A stretch of 33,952 nt of DNA, from NCBI GenBank assembly GCA_019115385.1, contig DXDR01000065.1, forward strand, positions 1 through 33,952, written 5' to 3'. The notes below the pieces were generated by a model. It was not told where the DNA came from. It was given only the letters and a program-made list of their open reading frames with translations, and made no database searches. The position numbers and the translations under genes were made by a program. The stretch comes from Candidatus Mediterraneibacter avicola. Its GTDB lineage: Bacteria > Bacillota > Clostridia > Lachnospirales > Lachnospiraceae. Shown piece by piece: positions 15,657-22,784 of the stretch. Numbering within the stretch: position 1 is the first letter of the stretch; each line of letters begins with the position of its first letter.

Positions 15657-15758
15657 TTAATGTTTCCTGCTGATCCATTGTCTGATAATATTCTCCCAGT
15701 CCATGCCGTCCGGCAATGTATCCAGATCCTGCACCGCTTTCTTTATCTTACCATCAAA
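15657..15758 (-). pseudogene. Last codons of an otherwise missing gene
   Basis: Between an in-frame TAG and a TAA at 15657-15659 the minus strand encodes about 33 residues including KKAVQDLDTLPDGMDWENII and ending WISRKH, followed at once by a good terminator. The composition looks like a real protein end, but there is no usable start or ribosome site in frame. I do not recognise the family. It fits a gene lost by deletion, next to the Doc-like remnant. Between 15759 and the tRNA-Glu terminator nothing else is recognisable. Confidence 0.35.
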
Positions 15759-15880
15759 CTACAAAAATAACCACAATTCTATTGACCAGGATAAAAATAC
15801 GTCCAAGATTTCCTCCTTAAGCATTTTTGATTCCTCAATACCCAAACACACGTTTGGTGCCCTTTCGTTTTCCAGACACG

Positions 15881-15907
15881 AAAAAAGCCCGTAAAAACGG
15901 GCTTTTT
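15881..15907 (-). terminator. Terminator after tRNA-Glu
   Basis: On the minus strand AAAAAGCCCG and CGGGCTTTTTT form a short GC stem ending in a T run, starting 4 bases after the tRNA 3' end. Confidence 0.8.
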
Positions 15908-15910
15908 CAG

Positions 15911-15982
15911 TGACTCCGAGGGGAATCGAACCCCTGATTCCAGCGTGAGAGGCTAGCGTCTTGACCGCTTGACCACGGAGCC
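15911..15982 (-). tRNA. tRNA-Glu, anticodon CUC
   Basis: A 72-nt cloverleaf: acceptor GGCTCCG with CGGAGTC, anticodon loop CTCTCAC with anticodon CUC (complement of 47-49 in 15947-15949), T-arm GGGGTTCGATTCCCC and discriminator A. CCA is not encoded. It decodes GAG. It has its own promoter (16025-16053), a 5' leader that folds into a 9-bp hairpin (15988-16022), and a terminator. Confidence 0.93.
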
Positions 15983-16024
15983 ATATATTCGCTTGCGGGA
16001 GTTTGTCTCTCACAAGCGAATTTC

Positions 16025-16053
16025 ATTATACTATAATATTTTTTATAATGCAA
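16025..16053 (-). promoter_or_regulatory. Promoter for tRNA-Glu
   Basis: TTGCAT (16048-16053), 17 bases, TATAAT (16025-16030) on the minus strand. The transcript would begin near 16018, inside an inverted repeat (ATTCGCTTG / CAAGCGAAT, about 15987-16022) that forms most of the pre-tRNA leader. Confidence 0.78.
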
Positions 16054-16132
16054 GCACTTTTTTCATTTTTTCGTAACAGTTTCATAGCTGAGTTTCAGTA
16101 AATGAGGAAAACAGCGGCGCAGCCCGGTTTTT

Positions 16133-17053
16133 TCAGCACAAAAAGTCCGGTTTCCCCTTCTCCAGTCCTTCTTTCACCATAATCTGGAGACCTTGCTTTT
16201 GGTTCTTTATAAGCACTTTGTCATGCACTCCGCCAAATTCCCCGTCCAATGTCCAGGGGATTTCTTCTACTGATTCAAAATGGATTTCTCCGGATTTGAA
16301 CGAATACATCCTCTCCGGGTTGATCTGTTTCATCACAATAGCCCCCAGAAGTTCGTTCAGCTCAAGAGGATTTTTCGGCGTCTTGATAAGCGTCACTTCG
16401 AATACTCCGTCGTCAAACACCACATCCCGTCCGATGATCCTTTTAAATCCGCCTACAGACCGTGAATTTGTGACCATGCCGAATATAAACTCATCTTCAA
16501 TCTCCTCTCCGTCATGGACAACCTTTATCCGGTAAGCGGGAATGTCAAAGATCCTCTTTGTTCCCTCCAGCAGATATGCCAGATGACCCAGTATATTTTT
16601 CATGCTCTGCTTTGTCTCATATGATACGTCCGTAAACAGGCCGAAAGCCGCAATATAGATAAAAAAATCATCGTTAAACGTCCCCACATCACAGGGAAAT
16701 GGGATCCCGTTTACCGCCGTATCCGCCGCTTCGAGAATATCCCTGGAAATATGCAGGCTGCTGGCAAAATCATTTGTCGTCCCGGTAGGGATATAGCCGA
16801 TCGGCACTTTCTCCTCACGCATCTCCATCCCGGTCACCACCTCATCCAGAGTTCCGTCCCCGCCGCTGCATACGACCAGATCATATTTTCCAGTATAGGT
16901 TTTCGTCTTTTCCAACGCATCGTGGTATTTCTGGGTAGGATGAACGGTCACCTCATAGCCTGCTTTCACAAAAATGTCAAGCACATCTGACAGCTTCGGT
17001 TTCAGCAGTCCTACACCTGAAAGAGGATTATAAATAAATAACAGCTTTTTCAT
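16133..17053 (-). CDS. Diacylglycerol/lipid kinase of the YegS/BmrU family
   Basis: 306 aa. Motifs of the DAGK catalytic family: FIYNPLSG near the start, VVCSGGDGTLDEV with GGDGT at 64-68 (ATP binding), GYIPTGTTNDFA, and a C-terminal PWTLDGEFG segment. These enzymes phosphorylate diacylglycerol or related lipids at the membrane, recycling diacylglycerol from lipoteichoic acid or phospholipid turnover in Gram-positives. DgkB is the closest functional model, but the substrate cannot be told from sequence. Ribosome site GGGAGC lies 8 bases ahead of the ATG. Confidence 0.87.
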   Translation of the reverse strand: MKKLLFIYNPLSGVGLLKPKLSDVLDIFVKAGYEVTVHPTQKYHDALEKTKTYTGKYDLVVCSGGDGTLDEVVTGMEMREEKVPIGYIPTGTTNDFASSLHISRDILEAADTAVNGIPFPCDVGTFNDDFFIYIAAFGLFTDVSYETKQSMKNILGHLAYLLEGTKRIFDIPAYRIKVVHDGEEIEDEFIFGMVTNSRSVGGFKRIIGRDVVFDDGVFEVTLIKTPKNPLELNELLGAIVMKQINPERMYSFKSGEIHFESVEEIPWTLDGEFGGVHDKVLIKNQKQGLQIMVKEGLEKGKPDFLC

Positions 17054-17104
17054 TTTACATGCTCCCTTCTTGAAGGCACCAGGTACAGATCGTCTCTGAT
17101 TATA

Positions 17105-17132
17105 ACAAAAGGCTGCACATAAGCACAGCCTT
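17105..17132 (-). terminator. Terminator of the murB-rapZ-whiA-crh operon
   Basis: On the minus strand AAGGCTG (17126-17132) pairs with CAGCCTT (17109-17115), followed by a short TTTGTTAT tail. It lies about 50 bases after the HPr-like gene and just ahead of the lipid kinase. The T run is short, so efficiency is uncertain. Confidence 0.5.
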
Positions 17133-17185
17133 CAAAGTCGGTCTCTTTTTATCTATTCTGATGTCGTGTCTCCACAGACCTTATG

Positions 17186-17440
17186 TCAGTCCTCGTCAAA
17201 AAAAGTTTTTATATCTTCCGCCGCTTTCTTTTCGTCCTCACCGTCCGTCACAACAGTGATCTCTTCGCCCCCTGACAAGGTCAGGCTCATCATACCCATG
17301 ATACTCTTGGCGTTAATATTTTTTTCGCCTACCTGGATATAAACCTTGCTGGCATATTGACTTGCCTTTTGTACCAGCAGTGCAATGGGCCTCCCATCAA
17401 ATCCTCTGTCTGATCTAACTACAACAGATGTTTTAATCAT
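17186..17440 (-). CDS. crh: HPr-like (Crh-type) protein lacking the phosphorylatable His15
   Basis: 84 aa with the HPr fold pattern. Position 15, normally the histidine phosphorylated by PTS enzyme I in the LHARP motif, is Asp: the segment reads GFDGRPIALLV. Ser46 is kept in AKSIMGMMSL. That combination defines Crh-like proteins, which take no part in sugar transport but can be phosphorylated on Ser46 by HprK and act with CcpA in catabolite control. Bacillus Crh has Gln at this place; Asp is different and might mimic phospho-His (inference). Its ATG overlaps the whiA stop by 4 bases. The whiA-crh order matches the Bacillus yvc locus. Confidence 0.85.
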   Translation of the reverse strand: MIKTSVVVRSDRGFDGRPIALLVQKASQYASKVYIQVGEKNINAKSIMGMMSLTLSGGEEITVVTDGEDEKKAAEDIKTFFDED

Positions 17441-18396
17441 ATTAATCCTCCTTGTTCTTGCCTTACCCTGTCTGCCATCTCGCTCAGTTTCCGCAGCCTG
17501 TGATTAATGCCTGATTTTCCCACCGGAGGCGTCAGGGATTCCCCCAGTTCTTTCAGCGTAGCATCTGGATTGGCAAGGCGGGCAAGAGCAGCCTCTGCCA
17601 GTCCTTCCGGCATTTTGTCAAAGCCTATCGTATCGCGCAGATATGTAATATCTTCAACCTGCTTCACAGCTGCCGAAACCGTCTTATTAATATTGGCAGT
17701 TTCGCAGTTTACTTTCCTGTTTACAGAATTGCGCATTTCCTTAAGGATCCTCACATTCTCAAGAGCCATAAGAGACACATGCGCTTCCATAATATTCAGA
17801 ATATCTACTATCTGGGAGCCTTCCTTCAGATATACGACAAATGATTTCTTCCGGGGCACGATCTTCGCATCCATGTCAAATCCGCGCATAATATCACAGA
17901 TCTGTCCGGCCATTTCTTTTGAGCCGCACACGATCTCAAAATGATACGACTTATTCGGATCGCTCATAGATCCCGACGCCTGAAACGCCCCTTTGAGGAA
18001 TGCTCTGCGGCAGCAGATCTGCTGCACGATCAGAGGGTTTACCGCGTGTACATCATCCGCAGAAGATGAATTATCCCCGATCATTTTCGTCGCCTGAAGA
18101 ATCCGCAGCGCGTCCTCATGCCGCCTGACGACAACCGCATAAGATACGCTTTTTTTTGCTACATTTCTCCTGACAGAGATATCAGTCTTTATATTAAATG
18201 TTTTTTCAATCAATGTAAAGACTTTTCTTGCAACAAGAACATTTTCCGTATGGATTTTTATTCCGCAGTGGTCAAACCGGTTGATCACAACGGTGCCGCA
18301 CATTCCGATAAAAGCGGCAAGCTCCGCAATTCTGCAGTGTCTGGCGGAGCTGATGTTTTTTGCCAGTTCTTCTCTGACGTTTCCGGAAAATGACAT
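17437..18396 (-). CDS. whiA: DNA-binding protein WhiA
   Basis: About 319 aa. WhiA combines a LAGLIDADG-like N-terminal domain with a C-terminal helix-turn-helix; in Firmicutes it affects cell division and chromosome segregation. Family segments seen: SFSGNVREELAK at the start, the CRRAFLKGAFQASGSMSDP segment, and the C-terminal LPEGL-like MPEGLAEAALARLANPDATLKELGE and GKSGINHRLRKL. The ATG at 18396 is 8 bases after AAAGG; GTG and ATG codons slightly upstream are possible. It sits 39 bases after rapZ and overlaps crh. The yvcK/gapR gene that separates rapZ and whiA in Bacillus is absent here. Confidence 0.92.
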   Translation of the reverse strand: MSFSGNVREELAKNISSARHCRIAELAAFIGMCGTVVINRFDHCGIKIHTENVLVARKVFTLIEKTFNIKTDISVRRNVAKKSVSYAVVVRRHEDALRILQATKMIGDNSSSADDVHAVNPLIVQQICCRRAFLKGAFQASGSMSDPNKSYHFEIVCGSKEMAGQICDIMRGFDMDAKIVPRKKSFVVYLKEGSQIVDILNIMEAHVSLMALENVRILKEMRNSVNRKVNCETANINKTVSAAVKQVEDITYLRDTIGFDKMPEGLAEAALARLANPDATLKELGESLTPPVGKSGINHRLRKLSEMADRVRQEQGGLI

Positions 18397-18435
18397 ATCC
18401 ATCACCTTTCTGTCTCCGGGCAGCCCTCCCGGTCT

Positions 18436-19314
18436 TTATTTCTGCTTTGTGACCGCATCCTTTCCAATATCGCGGTGTTCGATACGCACCCCATAAACCT
18501 CCTGGCTTTCCAGCATACTGTAAAGTGCATTTGCAATCGTCACAGAGCGGTGTTTCCCGCCCGTACATCCAATGGAAATCACCAGCTGATTCTTCCCCTC
18601 CAGGATATAATTGGGAATAAGAAATTCCATCATATCTTTAAGCTTTTCCAGAAATTGATGAGTTTTCTCGTTTTCCATGACATAATCCTGCACTTCCGGG
18701 TCATTTCCTGTTTTTTCCCTGAGATTTTCTATATAATAAGGATTTGGCAGAAAACGAACGTCAAAAACAAGGTCAGAGTCCTGGGGTATTCCGTATTTAA
18801 AACCAAAAGACATAACTGTGATATAAAGATTACAAAAACTCTGCCCCTTTATAAATATTTTCTCCAGTTCGATCTTCAGTTCCCGCGTTAGCATTTTACT
18901 CGTGTCAAGAATATACGTGGCTTTCATCTTCAGGAACATGATACGTTCCCGCTCTTTGGCAATCCCTGTGTCAACTCTGCCGGAGCCGCTCAGGGGGTGC
19001 TGGCGTCTTGTCTCCTTATAGCGCTTTACAAGGACATCATCACTGGCGTCCAGGAACAGGATCTCATAGGCGATCTCCTTTTTGTCCATTTCCCCCAGCA
19101 CATCCTGAAGACCGGAAAAATCTTGTCCGCCGCGCACGTCAAGACCCAGAGCCGCCTTATCCACTTCTCCATCCGGTCCGCTGAACAGCTCTACAAAACC
19201 CATCAGGAGAGGGATCGGCAGATTGTCCACGCAAAAATATCCCATATCTTCCAGCATTTTCAGAGCGGTTGACTTGCCCGCCCCCGACATGCCTGTAACT
19301 ATTACCAAGCGCAT
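18436..19314 (-). CDS. rapZ: RapZ/YvcJ-type nucleotide-binding protein
   Basis: 292 aa with Walker A GMSGAGKS at 8-15, the segment FCVDNLPIPLL, a Walker B-like ILFLDASDD, the RRQHPLSG stretch and the C-terminal SIGCTGGKHRSV. RapZ in E. coli guides cleavage of the GlmZ/GlmY RNAs that set GlmS levels, while YvcJ in Bacillus binds and hydrolyses nucleotides and influences competence. glmM, in the same amino-sugar pathway, is about 3.5 kb away. The gene begins 3 bases after the murB stop. Confidence 0.93.
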   Translation of the reverse strand: MRLVIVTGMSGAGKSTALKMLEDMGYFCVDNLPIPLLMGFVELFSGPDGEVDKAALGLDVRGGQDFSGLQDVLGEMDKKEIAYEILFLDASDDVLVKRYKETRRQHPLSGSGRVDTGIAKERERIMFLKMKATYILDTSKMLTRELKIELEKIFIKGQSFCNLYITVMSFGFKYGIPQDSDLVFDVRFLPNPYYIENLREKTGNDPEVQDYVMENEKTHQFLEKLKDMMEFLIPNYILEGKNQLVISIGCTGGKHRSVTIANALYSMLESQEVYGVRIEHRDIGKDAVTKQK

Positions 19315-19317
19315 TAT

Positions 19318-20223
19318 CTAAAACTCTCCTATTCTCTTCACTTCCGGCTCAAGTTCCACACCGAATCTTTCCTTCACGCGCGCCCTCACCTGCTCCATCA
19401 GCTCTGTTACTTGGGCGGCAGTGGCTCCGCCTCTGTTGATGACAAATCCGCAGTGTTTTTCCGACACCTGGGCCTGCCCGACGCGAAAGCCTCTGAGTCC
19501 TGAATCCTGAATGAGTTTTCCCGCAAAATATCCTTCCGGGCGCTTAAACGTACTGCCTGCGCTGCCGTACTCCAACGGCTGTTTGGTCACCCTTCTCACT
19601 TTCAGGTCATCCATAAGCGCGCGGATTTCCTCTTTATTTCCTTTCTTCAGCCGCAGGACCGCCTCCAGGACCACGTAGTCATTTTTGGCGATCACGCTGG
19701 TTCTGTAGCTCATTCCAAGGTCAGAGACCGGAATCTCAAGAACCTCTCCCGGCGGAGTGAGCACGGTCGCGCACTCAACCACCTGTTTCATCTCGCCGCC
19801 GTAAGCGCCGGCGTTCATCCTGAGCGCTCCGCCCAGTGTACCGGGAATCCCGGATGCAAACTCCAGCCCCGTCAGAGACGCTTCCAGAGCAGAGGCGGCG
19901 ATCCGGGACAGCAGGGCCCCTGCCTGAGCGCGAACCCGCTCTCCATCCGTCTCGATTTTATTCATGTTTTTATACACCTGAATAATCACGCCGCGGTAGC
20001 CTTTATCGCCCACCAGAAGATTGCTCCCGTTTCCTACTATATAGTAAGGAACATCATTCCCGCGGCAAAGCTCTGTGAGGCCCCTGATATGCTCCGCGCT
20101 CTCCGGAGTCACAAAGTAATCCGCCGGTCCTCCGATCCGAAACGTAGTATGCCTGCTCATAGGTTCTCCCACAAGGACATTTTTCTCTCCTGTTATGCTG
20201 CATAATTCTTTAAATATATCCAT
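19318..20223 (-). CDS. murB: UDP-N-acetylenolpyruvoylglucosamine reductase
   Basis: MurB uses FAD and NADPH to reduce the enolpyruvyl group, giving UDP-N-acetylmuramate for peptidoglycan. The 301-aa protein shows RHTTFRIGGPADYF, GNGSNLLVGD, the FAD-binding GIPGTLGGALRMNAGAYGGEM, YRTSVIAKNDYVVL, the catalytic serine in YGSAGSTFKRPEG, and a C-terminal glutamate in LEPEVKRIG. This is the type II form common in Firmicutes. The ATG at 20223 was preferred because GGAG lies 7 bases upstream and the predicted transcript starts near 20322, downstream of longer alternatives. It heads the murB-rapZ-whiA-crh operon. Confidence 0.93.
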   Translation of the reverse strand: MDIFKELCSITGEKNVLVGEPMSRHTTFRIGGPADYFVTPESAEHIRGLTELCRGNDVPYYIVGNGSNLLVGDKGYRGVIIQVYKNMNKIETDGERVRAQAGALLSRIAASALEASLTGLEFASGIPGTLGGALRMNAGAYGGEMKQVVECATVLTPPGEVLEIPVSDLGMSYRTSVIAKNDYVVLEAVLRLKKGNKEEIRALMDDLKVRRVTKQPLEYGSAGSTFKRPEGYFAGKLIQDSGLRGFRVGQAQVSEKHCGFVINRGGATAAQVTELMEQVRARVKERFGVELEPEVKRIGEF

Positions 20224-20328
20224 AGATTTCTCCATTTCCCCGCATATTTTCTCCCCGGTCCGAAGACGGCAGGAATCCATCCCGGCGGCTCTGCCGCATC
20301 TGTACCGTTCCCCGAAAGGTCTGTAGAC

Positions 20329-20357
20329 ATTATAATTCAAGTAAACGGCAAAGTAAA
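20329..20357 (-). promoter_or_regulatory. Promoter for the murB operon
   Basis: TTTACT (20352-20357), 17 bases, TATAAT (20329-20334) on the minus strand, giving a leader of about 100 nt. It is back-to-back with the plus-strand promoter at 20374-20402. Confidence 0.62.
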
Positions 20358-20373
20358 GAAGACGGCAAAAATC

Positions 20374-20402
20374 TTGCCAAAACCATGCAAACCATGTATA
20401 AT
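20374..20402 (+). promoter_or_regulatory. Promoter for the CNNM-domain gene
   Basis: TTGCCA (20374-20379), 17 bases, TATAAT (20397-20402) on the plus strand. A GC-rich inverted repeat (about GGGC at 20424 with GCCC at 20441) follows in the leader ahead of the ribosome site. Confidence 0.78.
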
Positions 20403-20473
20403 GGACGCGTATCTGTATTTTCAGGGCGCAGCATGAAAGGCGGCCCTGCTATTTCAAAGGAGTGAACAAAACA

Positions 20474-21802
20474 GTGGATTCTGGTGACAGTTTTCAATTT
20501 ATTATACTGATTATTCTTTTAATGTTATCTGCATTTTTCTCATCTTCTGAGACAGCGCTGATGACCGTAAATAAAATCCGCCTCCGCTCTCTTGCGGAAG
20601 AAGGAAACAAACGGGCGGCCATGGTTCTCGACATCACGGAGAATCATACGTCAAAGATGCTCAGCGCTATTCTGATCGGCAATAATATTGTCAATATCTC
20701 CGCATCGTCCCTCTCCGCAACGCTTGCCTATGCTTTCGGCGGATATATGGTCAGCATTGCGACCGCCGTCCTCACCGTAGCTATCCTTGTTTTCGGAGAG
20801 ATAACGCCCAAAAACTATGCAACAATAAACGCAGAAAAAATCACCCTGCGGTATATTCCGGTCATCCGGTTTTTTATGGCTGTCATGACTCCGGTAATAT
20901 TTATTATCAATCTGTTTTCCCGGGGCATCATGTTCCTGCTCCGCGTGGATCCTTCCGCTGCAGACAGGGCAATGACAGAAGAAGATCTGCGCACCATTGT
21001 AGATGTAAGCCATGAAGACGGTATCATCGAGTCCGACGAAAAGGAAATGATTTATAATGTGTTTGACCTGGGCGACGCCAATGCAAAAGATATTATGGTT
21101 CCCCGGGTTCACGTAACATTTGCCAATGTAGACAATACTTACGAAGAACTCATTGAGATTTTCCGGGAAGATAAATTTACACGTCTCCCCGTTTATGAGG
21201 AAAATCCAGACAATATTGTTGGCATCATCAATATGAAGGATCTCCTTCTGTATGACAGAAACGAGACGTTTAACATCAAAGATATTATGCGCAAGCCGCA
21301 TTTCACCTATGAATATAAAAATATTTCCGAACTGCTTGTGGAAATGAGGGATTCCACCTTTAACATCGCCATCGTTCTGGACGAATACGGGGAAATGGCC
21401 GGCCTCATCACACTGGAAGACATCCTGGAGGAAATCGTCGGAGAAATCCACGATGAGTATGACGAACAGGAAGATGAAAAAATACAGCAGATTTCAAAAA
21501 ACGAATATATAATAGAAGGTTCTCTCAACCTGGATGATGTAAATGACCATCTGGGAACTTCTCTGGAATCTGAAGACTATGATTCCCTGGGCGGTTTTAT
21601 TATTGAACTTCTCGACGACCGGCTTCCCGAGGTAAACGATGAAGTCAACACAGAGGACGGCATCCGCCTGGTCGTGGAAAAGCTGGATAAAAACCGGGTG
21701 GAACTGGTGCATGTATATCTGCCGGAACAGGAGACGGATGAAGACGAAGTTCAGGCAGATGGAAAAAACCAGGCAGAATCCGCAGCGCCAAAAGAAATGT
21801 AG
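20474..21802 (+). CDS. CNNM/CorC-type membrane protein (hemolysin C family)
   Basis: About 442 aa. Domains in order: an N-terminal CNNM (DUF21) part with four hydrophobic segments (about 5-165, starting ILIILLMLSAFFSSSETAL), a pair of CBS domains (about 205-320, MVPRVHVTF..., TRLPVYEE, IGIINMKDLL-like, ILDEYGEMAGLITLEDILEE spelt with V), and a CorC_HlyC transporter-associated C-terminal domain (YIIEGSLNLDDVN... SLGGFIIELL). Relatives are implicated in magnesium efflux or sensing. The GTG at 20474 is about 10 bases after AAAGGAG; the GTG at 20462 is too close. The amidase gene follows on the same strand. Confidence 0.87.
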   Translation: MDSGDSFQFIILIILLMLSAFFSSSETALMTVNKIRLRSLAEEGNKRAAMVLDITENHTSKMLSAILIGNNIVNISASSLSATLAYAFGGYMVSIATAVLTVAILVFGEITPKNYATINAEKITLRYIPVIRFFMAVMTPVIFIINLFSRGIMFLLRVDPSAADRAMTEEDLRTIVDVSHEDGIIESDEKEMIYNVFDLGDANAKDIMVPRVHVTFANVDNTYEELIEIFREDKFTRLPVYEENPDNIVGIINMKDLLLYDRNETFNIKDIMRKPHFTYEYKNISELLVEMRDSTFNIAIVLDEYGEMAGLITLEDILEEIVGEIHDEYDEQEDEKIQQISKNEYIIEGSLNLDDVNDHLGTSLESEDYDSLGGFIIELLDDRLPEVNDEVNTEDGIRLVVEKLDKNRVELVHVYLPEQETDEDEVQADGKNQAESAAPKEM

Positions 21803-21830
21803 AAATCTTCTTTTATTTCTCACCTTTTTA

Positions 21831-21860
21831 ATTATTCTGCATATCCTATTACAGAATAAT
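21831..21860. repeat. Perfect 9-bp inverted repeat between the CNNM and amidase genes
   Basis: ATTATTCTG (21831-21839) and CAGAATAAT (21852-21860) flank a 12-base loop, ending just ahead of the amidase ribosome site (AAAAGGAG at about 21865-21872). It could reduce read-through or translation, or bind a regulator. No T run follows, so it is not a standard terminator. Confidence 0.45.
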
Positions 21861-21880
21861 CAGGAAAAGGAGCATAGACT

Positions 21881-22675
21881 ATGCCCTATTCTATTATGCT
21901 TGACGCCGGACATGGCGGGCGCGATCCGGGAGCGGTATACAACGGAAGACAGGAAAAAGACGACACGCTGGCACTCACTCTTGCCATCGGCGAGATTCTT
22001 CAGAACCGGGGAGTAGATGTAGAATATACCCGTACGACGGATGTGTATGAATCACCTTATCAGAAAGCAATGGAAGCCAACAATGCAGGAGTAGACTTCT
22101 TTGTCTCCATTCACCGCAATTCTTATCCTACAGACAACGCTGTCTCAGGAGTAGAATCGCTTGTTTATGACCTGTCTGGTATAAAACTGGAGATGGCCGA
22201 AAACATAAATTCTCAATTAGAAACAGTTGGATTTGTGAACCTGGGAGTTAAGGCCCGGCCCGGCCTGGTGGTACTTCGGCGTACAAGAATGCCTGCAGTA
22301 CTTGTAGAAGTTGGATTTATTAATTCAGATACTGATAACTATCTTTTTGATAATAACTTTGACGATATTGCTCTTGCTATTGCGGACGGGATCCTGGATA
22401 CTCTGGGAGTTGATACAGAGCCGGATGTCCCCGACGGCCAGGATACATCATCGCAAAGCAGAGGATACACAGTCCAGGCCGGCGCATTCCGGAATGGAAC
22501 ATATGCAAGCCGTCTTCAAAATGAACTTGTGGCACAGGACTTTCCCGCTGTTGTCTCGCAGGGAGATGGCCTGTACCGTGTCACCGTAGGTACATTTCCC
22601 ACGCTGGATGAAGCAGTGCAGATGGAGCGGCGCCTCAAAAGAGCCGGGTATCAGACTGTCATAGTAAGCGAATAG
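21881..22675 (+). CDS. N-acetylmuramoyl-L-alanine amidase (Amidase_3) with SPOR domain, no signal peptide
   Basis: 264 aa. The N-terminal catalytic domain (about 1-175) has the zinc ligands of the Amidase_3 family: His in MLDAGHGGRDPG, Glu in NGRQEKD, His in VSIHRNS, and the catalytic Glu in AVLVEVGFINS. A linker rich in Asp, Pro and Ser leads to a C-terminal SPOR/sporulation-related repeat (about 193-264, GYTVQAGAFRNGTYA), which binds denuded glycan strands. There is no signal peptide or anchor, as in some CwlC-type mother-cell lysis amidases that act from inside late in sporulation; that role is inference. Ribosome site AAAAGGAG is 8-9 bases upstream. Confidence 0.88.
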   Translation: MPYSIMLDAGHGGRDPGAVYNGRQEKDDTLALTLAIGEILQNRGVDVEYTRTTDVYESPYQKAMEANNAGVDFFVSIHRNSYPTDNAVSGVESLVYDLSGIKLEMAENINSQLETVGFVNLGVKARPGLVVLRRTRMPAVLVEVGFINSDTDNYLFDNNFDDIALAIADGILDTLGVDTEPDVPDGQDTSSQSRGYTVQAGAFRNGTYASRLQNELVAQDFPAVVSQGDGLYRVTVGTFPTLDEAVQMERRLKRAGYQTVIVSE

Positions 22676-22702
22676 ATGGAGAGTTCTGCCTCTGAAAAGC
22701 AG

Positions 22703-22743
22703 AAAATGACCGGGCGCTCCCCTCGGAGCATCCCGGTCATTTT
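22703..22743. terminator. Bidirectional terminator between the amidase and glmM
   Basis: AAAATGACCGGG (22703-22714) pairs perfectly with CCCGGTCATTTT (22732-22743), with an additional GCTCC/GGAGC stem in the loop. The A and T flanks let it work for both convergent genes. Confidence 0.85.
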
Positions 22744-22784
22744 CAGACGTTCTATCGTCGAAATTTATCTCCTTAAATCCAAAT

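Noticed and set aside
15759-16013. 84-codon minus-strand frame
   Set aside because: It overlaps the tRNA-Glu gene and its terminator.
17099-17127. Promoter for the lipid kinase gene
   Set aside because: A TATAAT at 17099-17104 is present, but the matching -35 (TGTGCT) is poor and lies inside the terminator stem; left unlabelled.
20651-21451. 266-codon minus-strand frame
   Set aside because: Antisense of the CNNM-domain gene, whose motifs and promoter are clear.
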